A stretch of DNA of 64,000 nucleotides, taken from DASYTH01 sp045806965 (GTDB taxonomy: Bacteria; Actinomycetota; Actinomycetes; Mycobacteriales; Pseudonocardiaceae). The stretch lies in contig JBJMIG010000006.1 of the NCBI GenBank assembly GCA_045806965.1, positions 1 to 64,000 of the forward strand, given 5' to 3'. Below, in pieces: positions 16,174 to 24,194 of the stretch. The number at the start of each line of letters is the position of its first letter. The stretch's first letter is position 1. The notes beneath the pieces were generated by a model, which was given only the letters and a program-made list of their open reading frames with translations, had not been told where the DNA came from and did no database searches. The translations under genes and the position numbers were made by a program.

Positions 16174-17400
16174 TCAGCGAACCTCTTTCACGACCATGCG
16201 CAGAACTGCGGGCTCCCATCCCATCCCAACATAACTGAGTTCGTACCACGAACTCGATCTTAGTATCTGTGCGAAAAGTCTCGCCAGGCGGCCTTTTCCG
16301 CAACCAGTACCGGAAGCCCTATGCTTCGTGACTTCCGCCAGCACCCGAGCAATCCCGTTGAACGCATTGCACCGGTGGATTGAGATGGTGATTGCGCAGG
16401 CGAGAGTTTCCGCTCGGTCGAATTCACCTGCCGACGCCAACGCCTGAGCAATCCTGCTCAATAAACTGCATTGCTGGCTGGAGCCGGTGAGTGTGCGGGC
16501 GAGAGTTTCGGCCTCCGTGAACAGGTTGGTGGCCCGCTCCGACTCACCCGCTGCCGCCAACGCCTGAGCAACCCCGACCAACACATCGCACTGTCGGTCA
16601 GGGCTGGTGAGCGAGCGAGCGACAGTTTCCGCCCGATCGAACTCGCTCGCTGCCGCCAACGCTCGAGCAATCCTGCTCAACAAACTGCTCTGCTGGCTGG
16701 AGCTGGTGAGTGTGCGGGCGAGAGTTTCGGCCTCCGTGAACAGGTTGGTGGCCCGCTCCGACTCACCCGCCGCCGCCAACGCCTGAGCAACCCCGACCAA
16801 CGCATTGCACTGCTGGCTGGAGCTGGTGAGTGTGCGGGCGAGAGTTTCGGCCTCCGTGAACAGGTTGGTGGCCCGCTCCAACTCACCCGCCGCCGCCAAC
16901 GCCCGAGCAACCCCGACCAACACATCGCTCCGCGAGCCAGAGTTGGTTACTGCGCGAGCGAGAGTTTCCGCTCGATCAAACTCGCCCGCTGCCGCCAACG
17001 CCCGAACAACCCCACCAAGCACATCGGGCCGCCGTTTACGGCCGGTGATCGTGCGAGCGAGAGTCTCCGCCCGATCAAACCCGCCCGCCACCGCCAACGC
17101 CCGAACAACCCCGACCAACACATCGCTCCCCTGGTCAGAGTTGGGGATTGTGCGAGCGACAGTTTCCGCCCGATCGAACTCGCCCGCTGCCGCCAACGCC
17201 CGAGCAACCCCGACCAACGCATCGCTCCGCCGGTCACGGCTGGTGATCGTGCGAGCGACGGTTTTCGCCCGATCGACTCGCCCGCTGCCGCCAACGCCTG
17301 AGCAACCCCGACCGACACACTGGACTGCCGGTCAGGGCTGGGGATTGTGCGCGCGAGAGTTTCGGCCTTCGTGAGCAAGCTGGTGGCCCGCTCCAACTGT
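16174..17400 (-). pseudogene. TPR-like tandem-repeat protein, truncated by IS481 and frameshifted
   Basis: About ten near-identical repeats of 33-40 residues are read on the minus strand, each with a variant of VGVARALAAAGEF, DRAETLARTIT and a polar turn; longer units add ERATNLFTEAETLARTL. The DNA copies are strikingly similar (for example 16480-16560, 16700-16780, 16820-16900). The C-terminus (GRLARLFAQIL, SSSWYELSYV) matches the end of large actinomycete TPR/NB-ARC-type proteins, so 16174 is the true stop. The frame breaks near 17273, where a missing T turns GEFDRA into GESIGR. At about 17398 the IS481 element removes everything upstream. No matching 5' part lies beyond the element. Confidence 0.7.
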
Positions 17401-18508
17401 TGCGGGTCATGACGTTGGTGTCGGCTGGTGGGGCCTGAGGATGGGGACGGGTCTTCCGGCGGCAGGATGAGAAGTGCGATCAACTCGTCCGCCGAGAGGA
17501 AGACCCGTCCATGCATCACCGTAATGCTCCGTTGTCTGTCGAGGGCCGTCGCCGGCTTGTCGCGCGTTGCCAGACTCGTCCGATCGCGCACGTCGCCGCC
17601 GAGATGGGCATCTCGCGGCAATGCGCATCCAAGTGGGTCAACCGCTACCGGCGCCACGGCGAGGCCGGCCTGATCGACCGGCCCAGCATCCCGCACCACC
17701 AGCCCAGCGCCACCCCCGCCGGGGTGGTGGCCCGGATCGAGCAGCTGCGTCGGCAGCGGAAATACTCCGCTCGCCGGATCGCTACCGAGCTGGCCGCCGA
17801 CGGCATCACCCTCTCGGTGCGGACCGTGGGCCGGCACCTGTTGCAGCTGGGCCTGAACCGACGTCGGTTCCTCGACCCCACCGGTCTCAGCAACCGGGCA
17901 CCACGGCGCATCATCGCGCGCTGGCCCGGACACATGGTCCACCTCGACGTGAAGAAGGCCGGCCAGATCCCCGACGGCGGTGGCTGGCGCGTTCACGGCA
18001 AAGGCAGCGACCAGGACCGGCTGGTCGCCCGCGGCAAAACCCGAGGCCAGCGAGCCCGCTACACCCACCTGCACTCCGCCGTCGACGGCTACTCCCGCTT
18101 GGCCTACACCGAAGCTCTGCCCGACGAAACCGCCCGCACCGCGATCGGGTTCGTCCACCGCGCCCGGGCCTTCTTCGCTCGCCACGGCATCACCCACATC
18201 CACCGCATCGTCACCGACAACGGCTCCTGCTACCGCGCGAACGACTTCGCCACCGTGCTGCGAGGGGCACGCCATCAGCGGATCACGCCCTACACCCCGC
18301 GCCACAACGGAAAAGTCGAACGCTACAACCGGACCCTGGCCGAAGAGTTCCTCTACGCCCACATCTGGACCAGCGAGCAACACCGCACCACGGCCCTGGC
18401 GATCTGGAACATCCACTACAACTACCATCGGCCACACACCGCCGCTGGAGATCAGCCACCAGCGTCCCGGCTCCACACCGGCGTCACCAACGTCATGGCC
18501 TCATACAC
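17398..18508 (+). mobile_element. IS481-family insertion sequence, apparently complete
   Basis: The element is bounded by imperfect inverted repeats of about 23 bases, 17398-17420 and 18485-18507, matching at 18 positions. Both begin with the TGT typical of this family. It contains one transposase gene whose stop codon falls just past the right repeat. It sits inside the tandem-repeat pseudogene on its left. On its right it abuts a CTAG-bounded repeat, not the missing half of that gene, so a deletion or rearrangement followed insertion. No direct target duplication is evident. Confidence 0.7.
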
Positions 18509-18512
18509 CTAG
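17511..18512 (+). CDS. IS481-family transposase
   Basis: The 333-residue protein has two N-terminal helix-turn-helix segments (AHVAAEMGISRQCASKWVN and the SARRIATELAADG region) and an RNase H-like DDE domain. The catalytic acidic residues lie in VHLDVKKAG, IVTDNGSCY and HNGKVERYNRTLAEE. The length and the HNGKxERxNRT motif are characteristic of IS481. The frame is intact, so the copy may be active. The minus-strand frames across it are antisense. Confidence 0.92.
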   Translation: MHHRNAPLSVEGRRRLVARCQTRPIAHVAAEMGISRQCASKWVNRYRRHGEAGLIDRPSIPHHQPSATPAGVVARIEQLRRQRKYSARRIATELAADGITLSVRTVGRHLLQLGLNRRRFLDPTGLSNRAPRRIIARWPGHMVHLDVKKAGQIPDGGGWRVHGKGSDQDRLVARGKTRGQRARYTHLHSAVDGYSRLAYTEALPDETARTAIGFVHRARAFFARHGITHIHRIVTDNGSCYRANDFATVLRGARHQRITPYTPRHNGKVERYNRTLAEEFLYAHIWTSEQHRTTALAIWNIHYNYHRPHTAAGDQPPASRLHTGVTNVMASYT

Positions 18513-18611
18513 CCGCGCAAGGTGACATTCCGCTCTACCTCCGCGCTCGGCGTTCCTCGCCCGGGCGACTTGCCGCCGGCCGACTGCCACGAAGGTGATG
18601 GGTACAGCTAG
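18509..18611 (+). repeat. CTAG-bounded repeat, copy A
   Basis: This stretch of about 103 bases starts and ends with CTAG and opens with GCGCAAGGTGACATTCC. It is closely repeated in reverse orientation at 21994-22121. It lies exactly at the right end of the IS481 element and before a gene on the plus strand. The pair flanks the DUF3592, rmlA and multicopper oxidase segment. It resembles a small non-autonomous element or transposase-binding end; the family is unknown. Confidence 0.65.
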
Positions 18612-18652
18612 TGTCCTGAGTCGTTGACAACCGCACCGGGTCGGCGGCAGTA

Positions 18653-19591
18653 GTGGGCGAGACTGGCGAACTGGCCAAGATACGCAGGCTCCGGCTGCGC
18701 ACCCTGTTGCGCGGCAGGGACGACCTCGACGTAAACGTGTCGCGGACGGTCCGGCCCGAGGTGGCGACGCGGGCCGTGCGGCGGCTGCGGCGGCGCGGGT
18801 GGGTCGTGCTTCTGGCCGGCCTGGTGGGGTGCGTCGGCGCCGTCACCGTCGCCGACGTGATGACGGCCCGGTCCGAGGCACTGCTCGCCGCAGGCGATCA
18901 GACGCCGGCTGTCGTGGTCGGCACCAACGAGCGAACCAGGTTCTCGGCGGGCACGATCTCGGTGCGCTACACCGCGGGTGGGGTCGAGCGGGTGGGGGAG
19001 ATCAACCTCAACGACAGCAGCCCGGCCTACCACGTTGGCGACCAGGTCACCGTGGTCTACGACCCGGCCGATCCCGGTCGGCTCCGGACCCCGGAGGAGG
19101 AGAACGACCCCACCTGGGCGGTGATCCTGTTCGCCATCCTGCTGGTCTTCGGCCTGCTGCTGGTTGGCTCCGGGGTGGGCGCCGTCGTCCGGTGGCAGCG
19201 TCGGGTCCGTTCGGCGCGCGCCCACGGCTGGCGGCCCGGCCGCGCGGAGGTGCGCGATGTCAAGCGGGGCAGCGCACTGCTCGACATCTGGCTGGCCGGC
19301 GAGTGGATCCAGGTTCGGACCACGCGTCCCGTCGCCTACCCCTTCCCGTACCAGCTCAGCCTCAGCGACATCCAACTCGGCGGCACGGGCCGGGCGTTGG
19401 TGGTCGTGCTCCACACCGGACCATTCGTGATGGCGGCAAAACCATGGAAGGGCCAACCCCGGCATGGCTTGACGGCCATACCACCGGTCAGCCCGTGGCG
19501 CCGGCCGCTTTCGCCACGGCCATCACGTATTCGCCATAGCCGGACTTGGCGATCTTGGCGCCGAGGGCATGGCAGTGGTCGGGGTCGATGA
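18653..19591 (+). CDS. DUF3592-like membrane protein
   Basis: The product has two membrane helices (about 48-66, WVVLLAGLVGCVGAVTVAD, and about 158-180, AVILFAILLVFGLLLVGSG) around an extracytoplasmic segment with ISVRYTAGG and GDQVTVVYDPADPGRLR, the hallmark of DUF3592. The last 35 residues (from about 19485) are Arg/Ser/Pro-rich and lie antisense to the 3' end of rmlA. They are probably read-through after loss of the original stop. The start is uncertain: GTG 18653 has no good ribosome site, and the repeat just upstream may have removed the native one. The function of the family is unknown. It is likely not part of the polyketide pathway. Confidence 0.6.
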   Translation: MGETGELAKIRRLRLRTLLRGRDDLDVNVSRTVRPEVATRAVRRLRRRGWVVLLAGLVGCVGAVTVADVMTARSEALLAAGDQTPAVVVGTNERTRFSAGTISVRYTAGGVERVGEINLNDSSPAYHVGDQVTVVYDPADPGRLRTPEEENDPTWAVILFAILLVFGLLLVGSGVGAVVRWQRRVRSARAHGWRPGRAEVRDVKRGSALLDIWLAGEWIQVRTTRPVAYPFPYQLSLSDIQLGGTGRALVVVLHTGPFVMAAKPWKGQPRHGLTAIPPVSPWRRPLSPRPSRIRHSRTWRSWRRGHGSGRGR

Positions 19592-20369
19592 AGCCGCGGT
19601 CGAGGGCGACCTCCTCCAGACACGCGATGCGCACGCCGGTCCGGTGCTCGAGGACCTGGACGAACTGGCTGGCCTCGATCAGCGAGTCGTGGGTGCCGGT
19701 GTCCAGCCAGGCGAACCCGCGACCCAGATCCACCAGGCGGGCGCGGCCGCGGCGCAGGTACTCCAGGTTCACGTCGGTGATCTCGAGCTCACCGCGGGCG
19801 GACGGCCGGAGGTTGCGCGCGATGTCGACGACCTGGTTGTCGTAGAAGTACAAACCGGTGATCGCCCGGTTGGACCTCGGCCGAACCGGCTTCTCCTCGA
19901 TGGAGAGCAACCGGCCGGCCGGGTCCACCTCGCCGACGCCGTACCGCTGCGGGTCCTTGACCTGATAGCCGAACAGCGTCGCCCCGTCCAGAGTGGACAC
20001 CGCGTCCTGGAGCAGGCCGGAGAGGCCCGGACCAAAGAAGATGTTGTCACCGAGGACCAGCGAGACGTCGTCGCCGCCAATGAAGTCCGCGCCGATGATG
20101 AACGCCTCGGCCAAGCCGTTGGGCTGGGGCTGTACCGCATATTCGATGTGCAGTCCGAGATCCGAACCGTCGCCGAGCAGCCGCCGGAAGTGTGGCACGT
20201 CAACGGGCGTGGAGATGATCAGGGTCTCGCGGATGCCGGCCAGCATGAGCACCGACAACGGGTAGTAGATCATCGGCTTGTCGTAGACCGGCAGCAGCTG
20301 CTTGGACACCGCCTGGGTGATCGGATGCAGCCGGGTACCACTACCCCCAGCGAGAATGATGCCTTTCAT
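19488..20369 (-). CDS. rmlA: Glucose-1-phosphate thymidylyltransferase
   Basis: The enzyme makes dTDP-glucose from glucose-1-phosphate and dTTP, the first step of deoxysugar synthesis. The 293-residue product starts MKGIILAGGSGTRLHP, with PVYDKPMIYYPLSVLM, LVLGDNIFFG, GVGEVD, SIEEKP and FAWLDTGTHDSL in the expected order. The ATG at 20369 is preceded by AGGAGG. It follows the multicopper oxidase gene by 29 bases on the same strand. No rmlB, rmlC, rmlD or glycosyltransferase is seen in the window, so a sugar on the final product is possible but unproven; other dTDP-sugar genes could lie elsewhere. Confidence 0.93.
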   Translation of the reverse strand: MKGIILAGGSGTRLHPITQAVSKQLLPVYDKPMIYYPLSVLMLAGIRETLIISTPVDVPHFRRLLGDGSDLGLHIEYAVQPQPNGLAEAFIIGADFIGGDDVSLVLGDNIFFGPGLSGLLQDAVSTLDGATLFGYQVKDPQRYGVGEVDPAGRLLSIEEKPVRPRSNRAITGLYFYDNQVVDIARNLRPSARGELEITDVNLEYLRRGRARLVDLGRGFAWLDTGTHDSLIEASQFVQVLEHRTGVRIACLEEVALDRGFIDPDHCHALGAKIAKSGYGEYVMAVAKAAGATG

Positions 20370-20398
20370 GCCACCTCCTGGTGGAGCTCGGCCGCGTG

Positions 20399-21823
20399 CT
20401 ACCTGGTGATCTCCAGTTGGGCCATCATCGAGCCCACCGAGTGGTCCAGCAGGTGGCAGTGGAACAGGTACCTCCCGGTGTAGTCCTTGAACGTGACCGC
20501 GATGCGCACGGTCTCGCCCGGCCACACCTTCACGGTGTCCTTCCAGCCCTGCTCGGTGGGCCCTGGCGGCACGCCGTTGCGGTCCAACACCTGGAACTGC
20601 ATCAGGTGCAGGTGCAGGTTGTGTGGGATGCCGAACTGCGTGTCCAGGTTGGTGATGGACCAGACCTCCGGAACGTTCTGCTTGACCTGGAAGTCGACCC
20701 GGTTGGGGTCGAACGGCTTTCCGTTCAACAGGAACATGAACGTCTGCGGGTCGATACCGAGGGTCACGGTCCGGTTGACCACCGGCGCGGGCACCGGCGG
20801 CATGTCGGGCAACTCGGCGGCGGTGGGGATGCGGCTGGCGTCGTCTTCGACGTGGTCGATGTCGAAGCGCATCACCAGCCTGGTCTGGTCGCTGTCGCCG
20901 TACTCGTTCTGCAGCACGACGGAGGAGCCGACCGGGTAGCGGGAGAAGTCGATGACCGCGTCGACCCGCTCACCCGGGAAGATGTCCACATTGGTCGTGG
21001 TGACGGGGGCCGGCAGCAAGCCACCGTCCGAGGCAACGTGCACGATCGCGCTTCCATCCACAAGGGACAGCTTGAATGCGGTGTCGTTGGCACTGTTGAG
21101 GAAACGGAACCGATACTTCCGCGCGCCGACCTTGAAGTAGGGTTGCGGCTTGCCGTTGACCAGGATCGTGTTGCGGCCGCGGAAGTCATTGGGGGTGTAG
21201 ACCAGTTGCGCGTTGTCGTCCAGGTGGACGGCCCGCAGCATGATCGGTACATCGTTGACGCCCCAAGGAAGGGCCAGCTTGAACTCCTTCGGGTCGTAGA
21301 TCAGGTAGAACCCGGACTGGCCGCGGTAGACGTGCTCGGACTCGGTGTGGTGCGCGTGGTCGTGGTACCAGAGCGTGGCGCCGGCCTGGGTGTTCGGATA
21401 CGTGTACTGCTTGGACTGCCCCGGCTGGATGAGGTCCAGTACGTAACCGTCGTTCTCCGGCGTGACGTGCCCGCCGTGCAGATGGGTGGACACCGGGTCG
21501 GAGAAACCGTTGGTCTGCGTCACGACGACCTGCCGGCCGCGGAGCGAATTGATCGTCGGACCGGGGAACGAGCCGTTGAAGGTGCGCACCCTGGTGGTCG
21601 TCCCGGGGATGATCTCCACATCGGCCTCGCGCTGGGTGATCGCGTAATAGTCCGTGGTCGTCGTGCGCCGCACCGGTTGCAGCACCGGAGGGATCGGCAT
21701 CGGCACGGAGAACGGCGCCACGGTGGCCTCGCTGCCGACCGCGGCGGCTATCAGCCGCTGAGCGGGGAAGAGCAGCGCGGCCCCCGTCACCGCGCCGGCT
21801 TTGAACAGATCTCGCCGTTTCAC
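20399..21823 (-). CDS. Secreted CotA/phenoxazinone-synthase-like multicopper oxidase
   Basis: The 474-residue protein starts with a Tat-type signal (KRRDLFKAGAVTGAALLF). It has three cupredoxin domains. Copper ligands are visible as STHLHGGHV (first HxH), LWYHDHAHH (second HxH), PHNLHLHLMQF (type 1/type 3 His cluster) and FHCHLLDHSVGSMM (HCH with the axial Met). The family oxidises phenols or aminophenols using O2. The start GTG 21823 was chosen because GGGAG lies nine bases upstream and puts KRR next to the N-terminus; TTG 21847 is an alternative. In this setting it may perform phenol coupling or quinone formation outside the cell. It is the first gene of the pair with rmlA. Confidence 0.88.
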   Translation of the reverse strand: MKRRDLFKAGAVTGAALLFPAQRLIAAAVGSEATVAPFSVPMPIPPVLQPVRRTTTTDYYAITQREADVEIIPGTTTRVRTFNGSFPGPTINSLRGRQVVVTQTNGFSDPVSTHLHGGHVTPENDGYVLDLIQPGQSKQYTYPNTQAGATLWYHDHAHHTESEHVYRGQSGFYLIYDPKEFKLALPWGVNDVPIMLRAVHLDDNAQLVYTPNDFRGRNTILVNGKPQPYFKVGARKYRFRFLNSANDTAFKLSLVDGSAIVHVASDGGLLPAPVTTTNVDIFPGERVDAVIDFSRYPVGSSVVLQNEYGDSDQTRLVMRFDIDHVEDDASRIPTAAELPDMPPVPAPVVNRTVTLGIDPQTFMFLLNGKPFDPNRVDFQVKQNVPEVWSITNLDTQFGIPHNLHLHLMQFQVLDRNGVPPGPTEQGWKDTVKVWPGETVRIAVTFKDYTGRYLFHCHLLDHSVGSMMAQLEITR

Positions 21824-21941
21824 TGTGGTGGACTCCCGTTCTGTCAAGTAGCGGCCCGGCGAACGTGGACGGCTTCGCCGGGCACCCAGTCATGATCAAG
21901 GCGGGAGATCGGGGGCAACTCGAAGGAAAAGCAACGTTACA

Positions 21942-21987
21942 GCGCAAGGTGACATTCCTCCGCCACTTACCGCGCAAGGTGACATTC
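21942..21987 (+). repeat. Two copies of GCGCAAGGTGACATTCC
   Basis: The 17-base motif occurs at 21942-21958 and 21971-21987. It recurs inside both CTAG-bounded repeats (18514-18530; minus strand 22102-22118) and in a shorter, variant form on the minus strand at 22131-22147. Clustered copies near element ends are typical of transposase-binding sites. The gap 21824-22202 holds only these repeats; I see no gene in it. Confidence 0.55.
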
Positions 21988-21993
21988 CCGCTT

Positions 21994-22121
21994 CTAGCTG
22001 TACTCGGCCATCACCTTGGTGGCAGTCGGCTGGCCGCAAGTCGCCCGAGGGAGGAACGCCGAGGGAGGAACGCCGAGCGCGGAGCGCCGAGATACAGCGG
22101 AATGTCACCTTGTGCGGCTAG
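21994..22121 (-). repeat. CTAG-bounded repeat, copy B (inverted relative to copy A)
   Basis: Read on the minus strand this repeats copy A closely over its whole length, again with CTAG at both ends. It is about 25 bases longer, partly because GGGAGGAACGCCGA is duplicated in tandem. The two copies are 3.4 kb apart and face each other across three genes. Recombination between them could invert or exchange that segment. Confidence 0.65.
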
Positions 22122-22202
22122 AACCGCATGAAGGTGACCTTGCGCTTTACGCGCTGATGGCGCTGCCGGCGCTGCGAAGCCGTGCGAGCCGACCGCGGCG
22201 CG

Positions 22203-22943
22203 TCAGGCGCCTACCGGGTCACGGTTGCCGGCGTCGGGGTCCGCACTGCCGCTGGGCAGCTGGCGGCGCAGGGCGAGGGCCAGCCAGGCTCCGGCGACCA
22301 AGCCGAGGAGACCGCCGGCCAGGTGCAGGGTGTGCAACGCGGCCGGAACCGAGATGAGAACGCCGGAGACGGCGACGAGCACCGCCGCGGCCCGGGGCAG
22401 GGCCCGGGAACGCCAGATGGCGACGGTGAACAGAATCACGCCGATCGGCGCCAGCACGGCCGGGTACAGCATCGCGCCGCGCGGCCAGACGAAGAAGCTG
22501 TCCGCGATGTCCATCGCACCGGAGTTGCCAGACCGATAGGCGTGGCCGAGCGCCGGCACGGCGTAGTTGATCACACCGAGGGCGGCCAGTGTGATACCCG
22601 CGCCCAGCAGCGTGCAGACCAGGGCGGCGGTCACCGTGCGGCGACCGGCATCCGGCCTCGGCGCGAGGTGGGCGAACAGGGCCAGCGCCCAGAACGGCGT
22701 GAGCAGGGTCGGTACGACGCTGCCGACCAGTTCGCCGACGAAGAACCCGGGCGATGCGACGGTCGCGGCCTCGGCGCCCTGCGGAATGCCGTAGCCGATG
22801 CTGTCGAACGTGCCCAGGTTCCCGGCGATTTTGAGCAGGTTGCCCAAGGGCAGGAAGAGGATGCCGGCCCGGATCAGGCCACGGGTGTCGAGAGGTTCGA
22901 ACGTGCTCGTGGTCACGACTGGCCGTCCGTTCTCGAAAGTCAC
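22203..22943 (-). CDS. Hypothetical multi-pass membrane protein at the end of the nitrile hydratase operon
   Basis: The 246-residue product has about six hydrophobic helices (for example LIRAGILFLPLGNLLKIAG, TLLTPFWALALFAHL, VTAALVCTLLGAGITLAALG, AMLYPAVLAPIGVILFTVAIW, AAVLVAVSGVLISVPAALH and LGLVAGAWLALALR). No family motif is recognised. The start is uncertain: GTG 22943 fits the spacing 40 bases after the nitrile hydratase alpha stop, but no strong ribosome site is present. It is the last gene of the minus-strand operon from 27.8 kb. A transporter or membrane helper for the amide/nitrile step is possible, not shown. Confidence 0.55.
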   Translation of the reverse strand: MTFENGRPVVTTSTFEPLDTRGLIRAGILFLPLGNLLKIAGNLGTFDSIGYGIPQGAEAATVASPGFFVGELVGSVVPTLLTPFWALALFAHLAPRPDAGRRTVTAALVCTLLGAGITLAALGVINYAVPALGHAYRSGNSGAMDIADSFFVWPRGAMLYPAVLAPIGVILFTVAIWRSRALPRAAAVLVAVSGVLISVPAALHTLHLAGGLLGLVAGAWLALALRRQLPSGSADPDAGNRDPVGA

Positions 22944-22983
22944 CTGGATGACGTGGTTGAAGACCGAGGGCAGGTAAGACTGT

Positions 22984-23604
22984 CTACCCTGGACTCTTTG
23001 GGAGGCCGGCGCCGACCAGGGACTGGGGAGTGACGAGGTCGGCGAGGTCGTCCTCGGAGAGGTGTTCGGTGCCGGCGGGGCGCAGCGGCAGCACCAGGTA
23101 GCGACTCTCGGCAGTGGAGTCCCACACTCGGATTCGCACCGAGGGGTCGAGGGCCACGCCGAACTCGGCCAGGACGGCGCGCGGTTCGCGGACGGCGCGG
23201 GCGCGGTAGGAGTTGCTGCGGTACCACGAAGGTGGCGGGCCGAGCAGCGGCACCGGGTAGCAGGAACACAGTGTGCAGACGACGAGATTGTGCATCTCGG
23301 TGGTGTTCTCCACCACGACCAGCCGCAGCCGGCCAAGTTCCCGGTTCATGGTGCCGCGCAGGTCGTGCCCGAACTCGCGGAGCACGGCCGGGGCGTCGGC
23401 CAGCAGCCGGCCCCGGAACTCGTCATCCACCCAGGCACGGGCCACGTACCGGGCGCCGTTGTGCGCGCCCATCTCCCGGCTGAACAGCTCCAGCAGGCCG
23501 TCGACCTGCTCGGTGGTGATCGCACCGCGCCCGACGAGAAGCCGCTCGAGGGCACCGACGCGGCGGTTCATCGGCGCGGTCGGACTGTGGTGGACGTGCG
23601 TCAT
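22984..23604 (-). CDS. Nitrile hydratase alpha subunit, cobalt-type
   Basis: Nitrile hydratases convert a nitrile to an amide at a low-spin Co(III) or Fe(III) centre. This 206-residue subunit has the claw motif VVCTLCSCYPVPLLG; the Thr in VCTLCSC points to the cobalt class. Three Cys (two normally oxidised after translation) and backbone amides bind the metal. WYRSNSYRARAVREPRAVL and RVWDSTAESRYLVLPLRP follow as in other alpha subunits. The ATG at 23604 overlaps the stop of the upstream beta C-half (ATGA). The gene order (beta N-half, beta C-half, alpha) is that of thiocyanate hydrolase, and the three-part make-up is that of the toyocamycin nitrile hydratase. The substrate is unknown. Confidence 0.88.
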   Translation of the reverse strand: MTHVHHSPTAPMNRRVGALERLLVGRGAITTEQVDGLLELFSREMGAHNGARYVARAWVDDEFRGRLLADAPAVLREFGHDLRGTMNRELGRLRLVVVENTTEMHNLVVCTLCSCYPVPLLGPPPSWYRSNSYRARAVREPRAVLAEFGVALDPSVRIRVWDSTAESRYLVLPLRPAGTEHLSEDDLADLVTPQSLVGAGLPKSPG

Positions 23605-23822
23605 GCCGGCTCCAGATAGCTTTCCAGCAGCTCGAGGAAGACTTCGTGGTCGCCGGCCTGTTCGCCCCAGAGGTCGCGGGCGCGGAACCGGACGCTGTAC
23701 GTCTCGGGGCCATGCTGCGAGTCGACGACGCCGGTGCGGCCGCGGGCGTAGACCGGCAGCCGGAGGTAGCCGGGGGTGGCCTGCAGCCGGGTGCGCACGG
23801 ACTGACCGGGGGCGAACGTCAC
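23601..23822 (-). CDS. Nitrile hydratase beta subunit, C-terminal half as a separate polypeptide
   Basis: This 73-residue protein matches only the C-terminal SH3-like barrel of a nitrile hydratase beta subunit: FAPGQSVRTR, TPGYLRLPVYARGRTG, then YSVRFRARDLWG and HEVFLELLESYLEP. In ordinary enzymes it is fused to the N-terminal half encoded by the next gene upstream. Start and stop both form ATGA overlaps with the neighbours, so the three subunits are co-translated. The split is a natural feature of three-subunit hydratases, not damage, because both overlaps are clean. Confidence 0.85.
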   Translation of the reverse strand: MTFAPGQSVRTRLQATPGYLRLPVYARGRTGVVDSQHGPETYSVRFRARDLWGEQAGDHEVFLELLESYLEPA

Positions 23823-24124
23823 GTCTCGTCCATCGCGGCCAGCACCGAGTCACGCTCGTCCGCGGAGATCAGGCCCTTCTCCACGCACAGCCGTTCCAGC
23901 GCGTCGGCCCACCGCTCGTAGTAGGAGGCGCCCAGGTACGTGGTCGGGTCCATGCGCTCGATCGCGTGCCGGAACTCCTCTGGGCCAAACGCGCCGCTGT
24001 AGATCAGCGCACGGACGATGCCGAACACGCGGGCCTCCCAGGCCGCGTGGAACGGCGCGCTGTCACCGAGTTCGGCGACCGGACCGAAGCCGTGCATGCC
24101 CCCGACGTCATGGACGTAGCTCAC
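23819..24124 (-). CDS. Nitrile hydratase beta subunit, N-terminal half as a separate polypeptide
   Basis: The 101-residue product is the helical N-terminal half of a nitrile hydratase beta subunit, opening with VHDVGGMHGFGPV, then FHAAWEARVFGI and HAIERMDPTTYLGASYYERWADALERL, a classic beta signature. The start is GTG 24124. It is also similar to the small beta-like activator proteins of cobalt enzymes, so it could have a dual role in metallation, as no separate activator gene is seen here. It follows the VOC gene by 70 bases and starts the three-gene hydratase set. Confidence 0.85.
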   Translation of the reverse strand: MSYVHDVGGMHGFGPVAELGDSAPFHAAWEARVFGIVRALIYSGAFGPEEFRHAIERMDPTTYLGASYYERWADALERLCVEKGLISADERDSVLAAMDET

Positions 24125-24194
24125 GATCTTGGATACTACCGGCGGTAAGGGCCGGCGCCCCGCGATCGGAGCACCGGCCCGAGTCGGGCTCGAC

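Noticed and set aside
16174..17400. CRISPR array, suggested by regularly spaced repeats
   Set aside because: The repeats are about 100-120 bases, contiguous, with no unique spacers, and translate into one repeat protein. No cas gene is present. I saw no CRISPR array elsewhere in the window.
16947..18476. Minus-strand frame of 509 codons across the IS481 element
   Set aside because: Only its last part is genuine, as an out-of-frame piece of the tandem-repeat pseudogene. The rest is antisense to the transposase.
22203..23336. A single 377-residue protein ending in the membrane protein
   Set aside because: The first 130 codons are antisense-frame noise over the nitrile hydratase alpha gene. 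The plausible start is GTG 22943.
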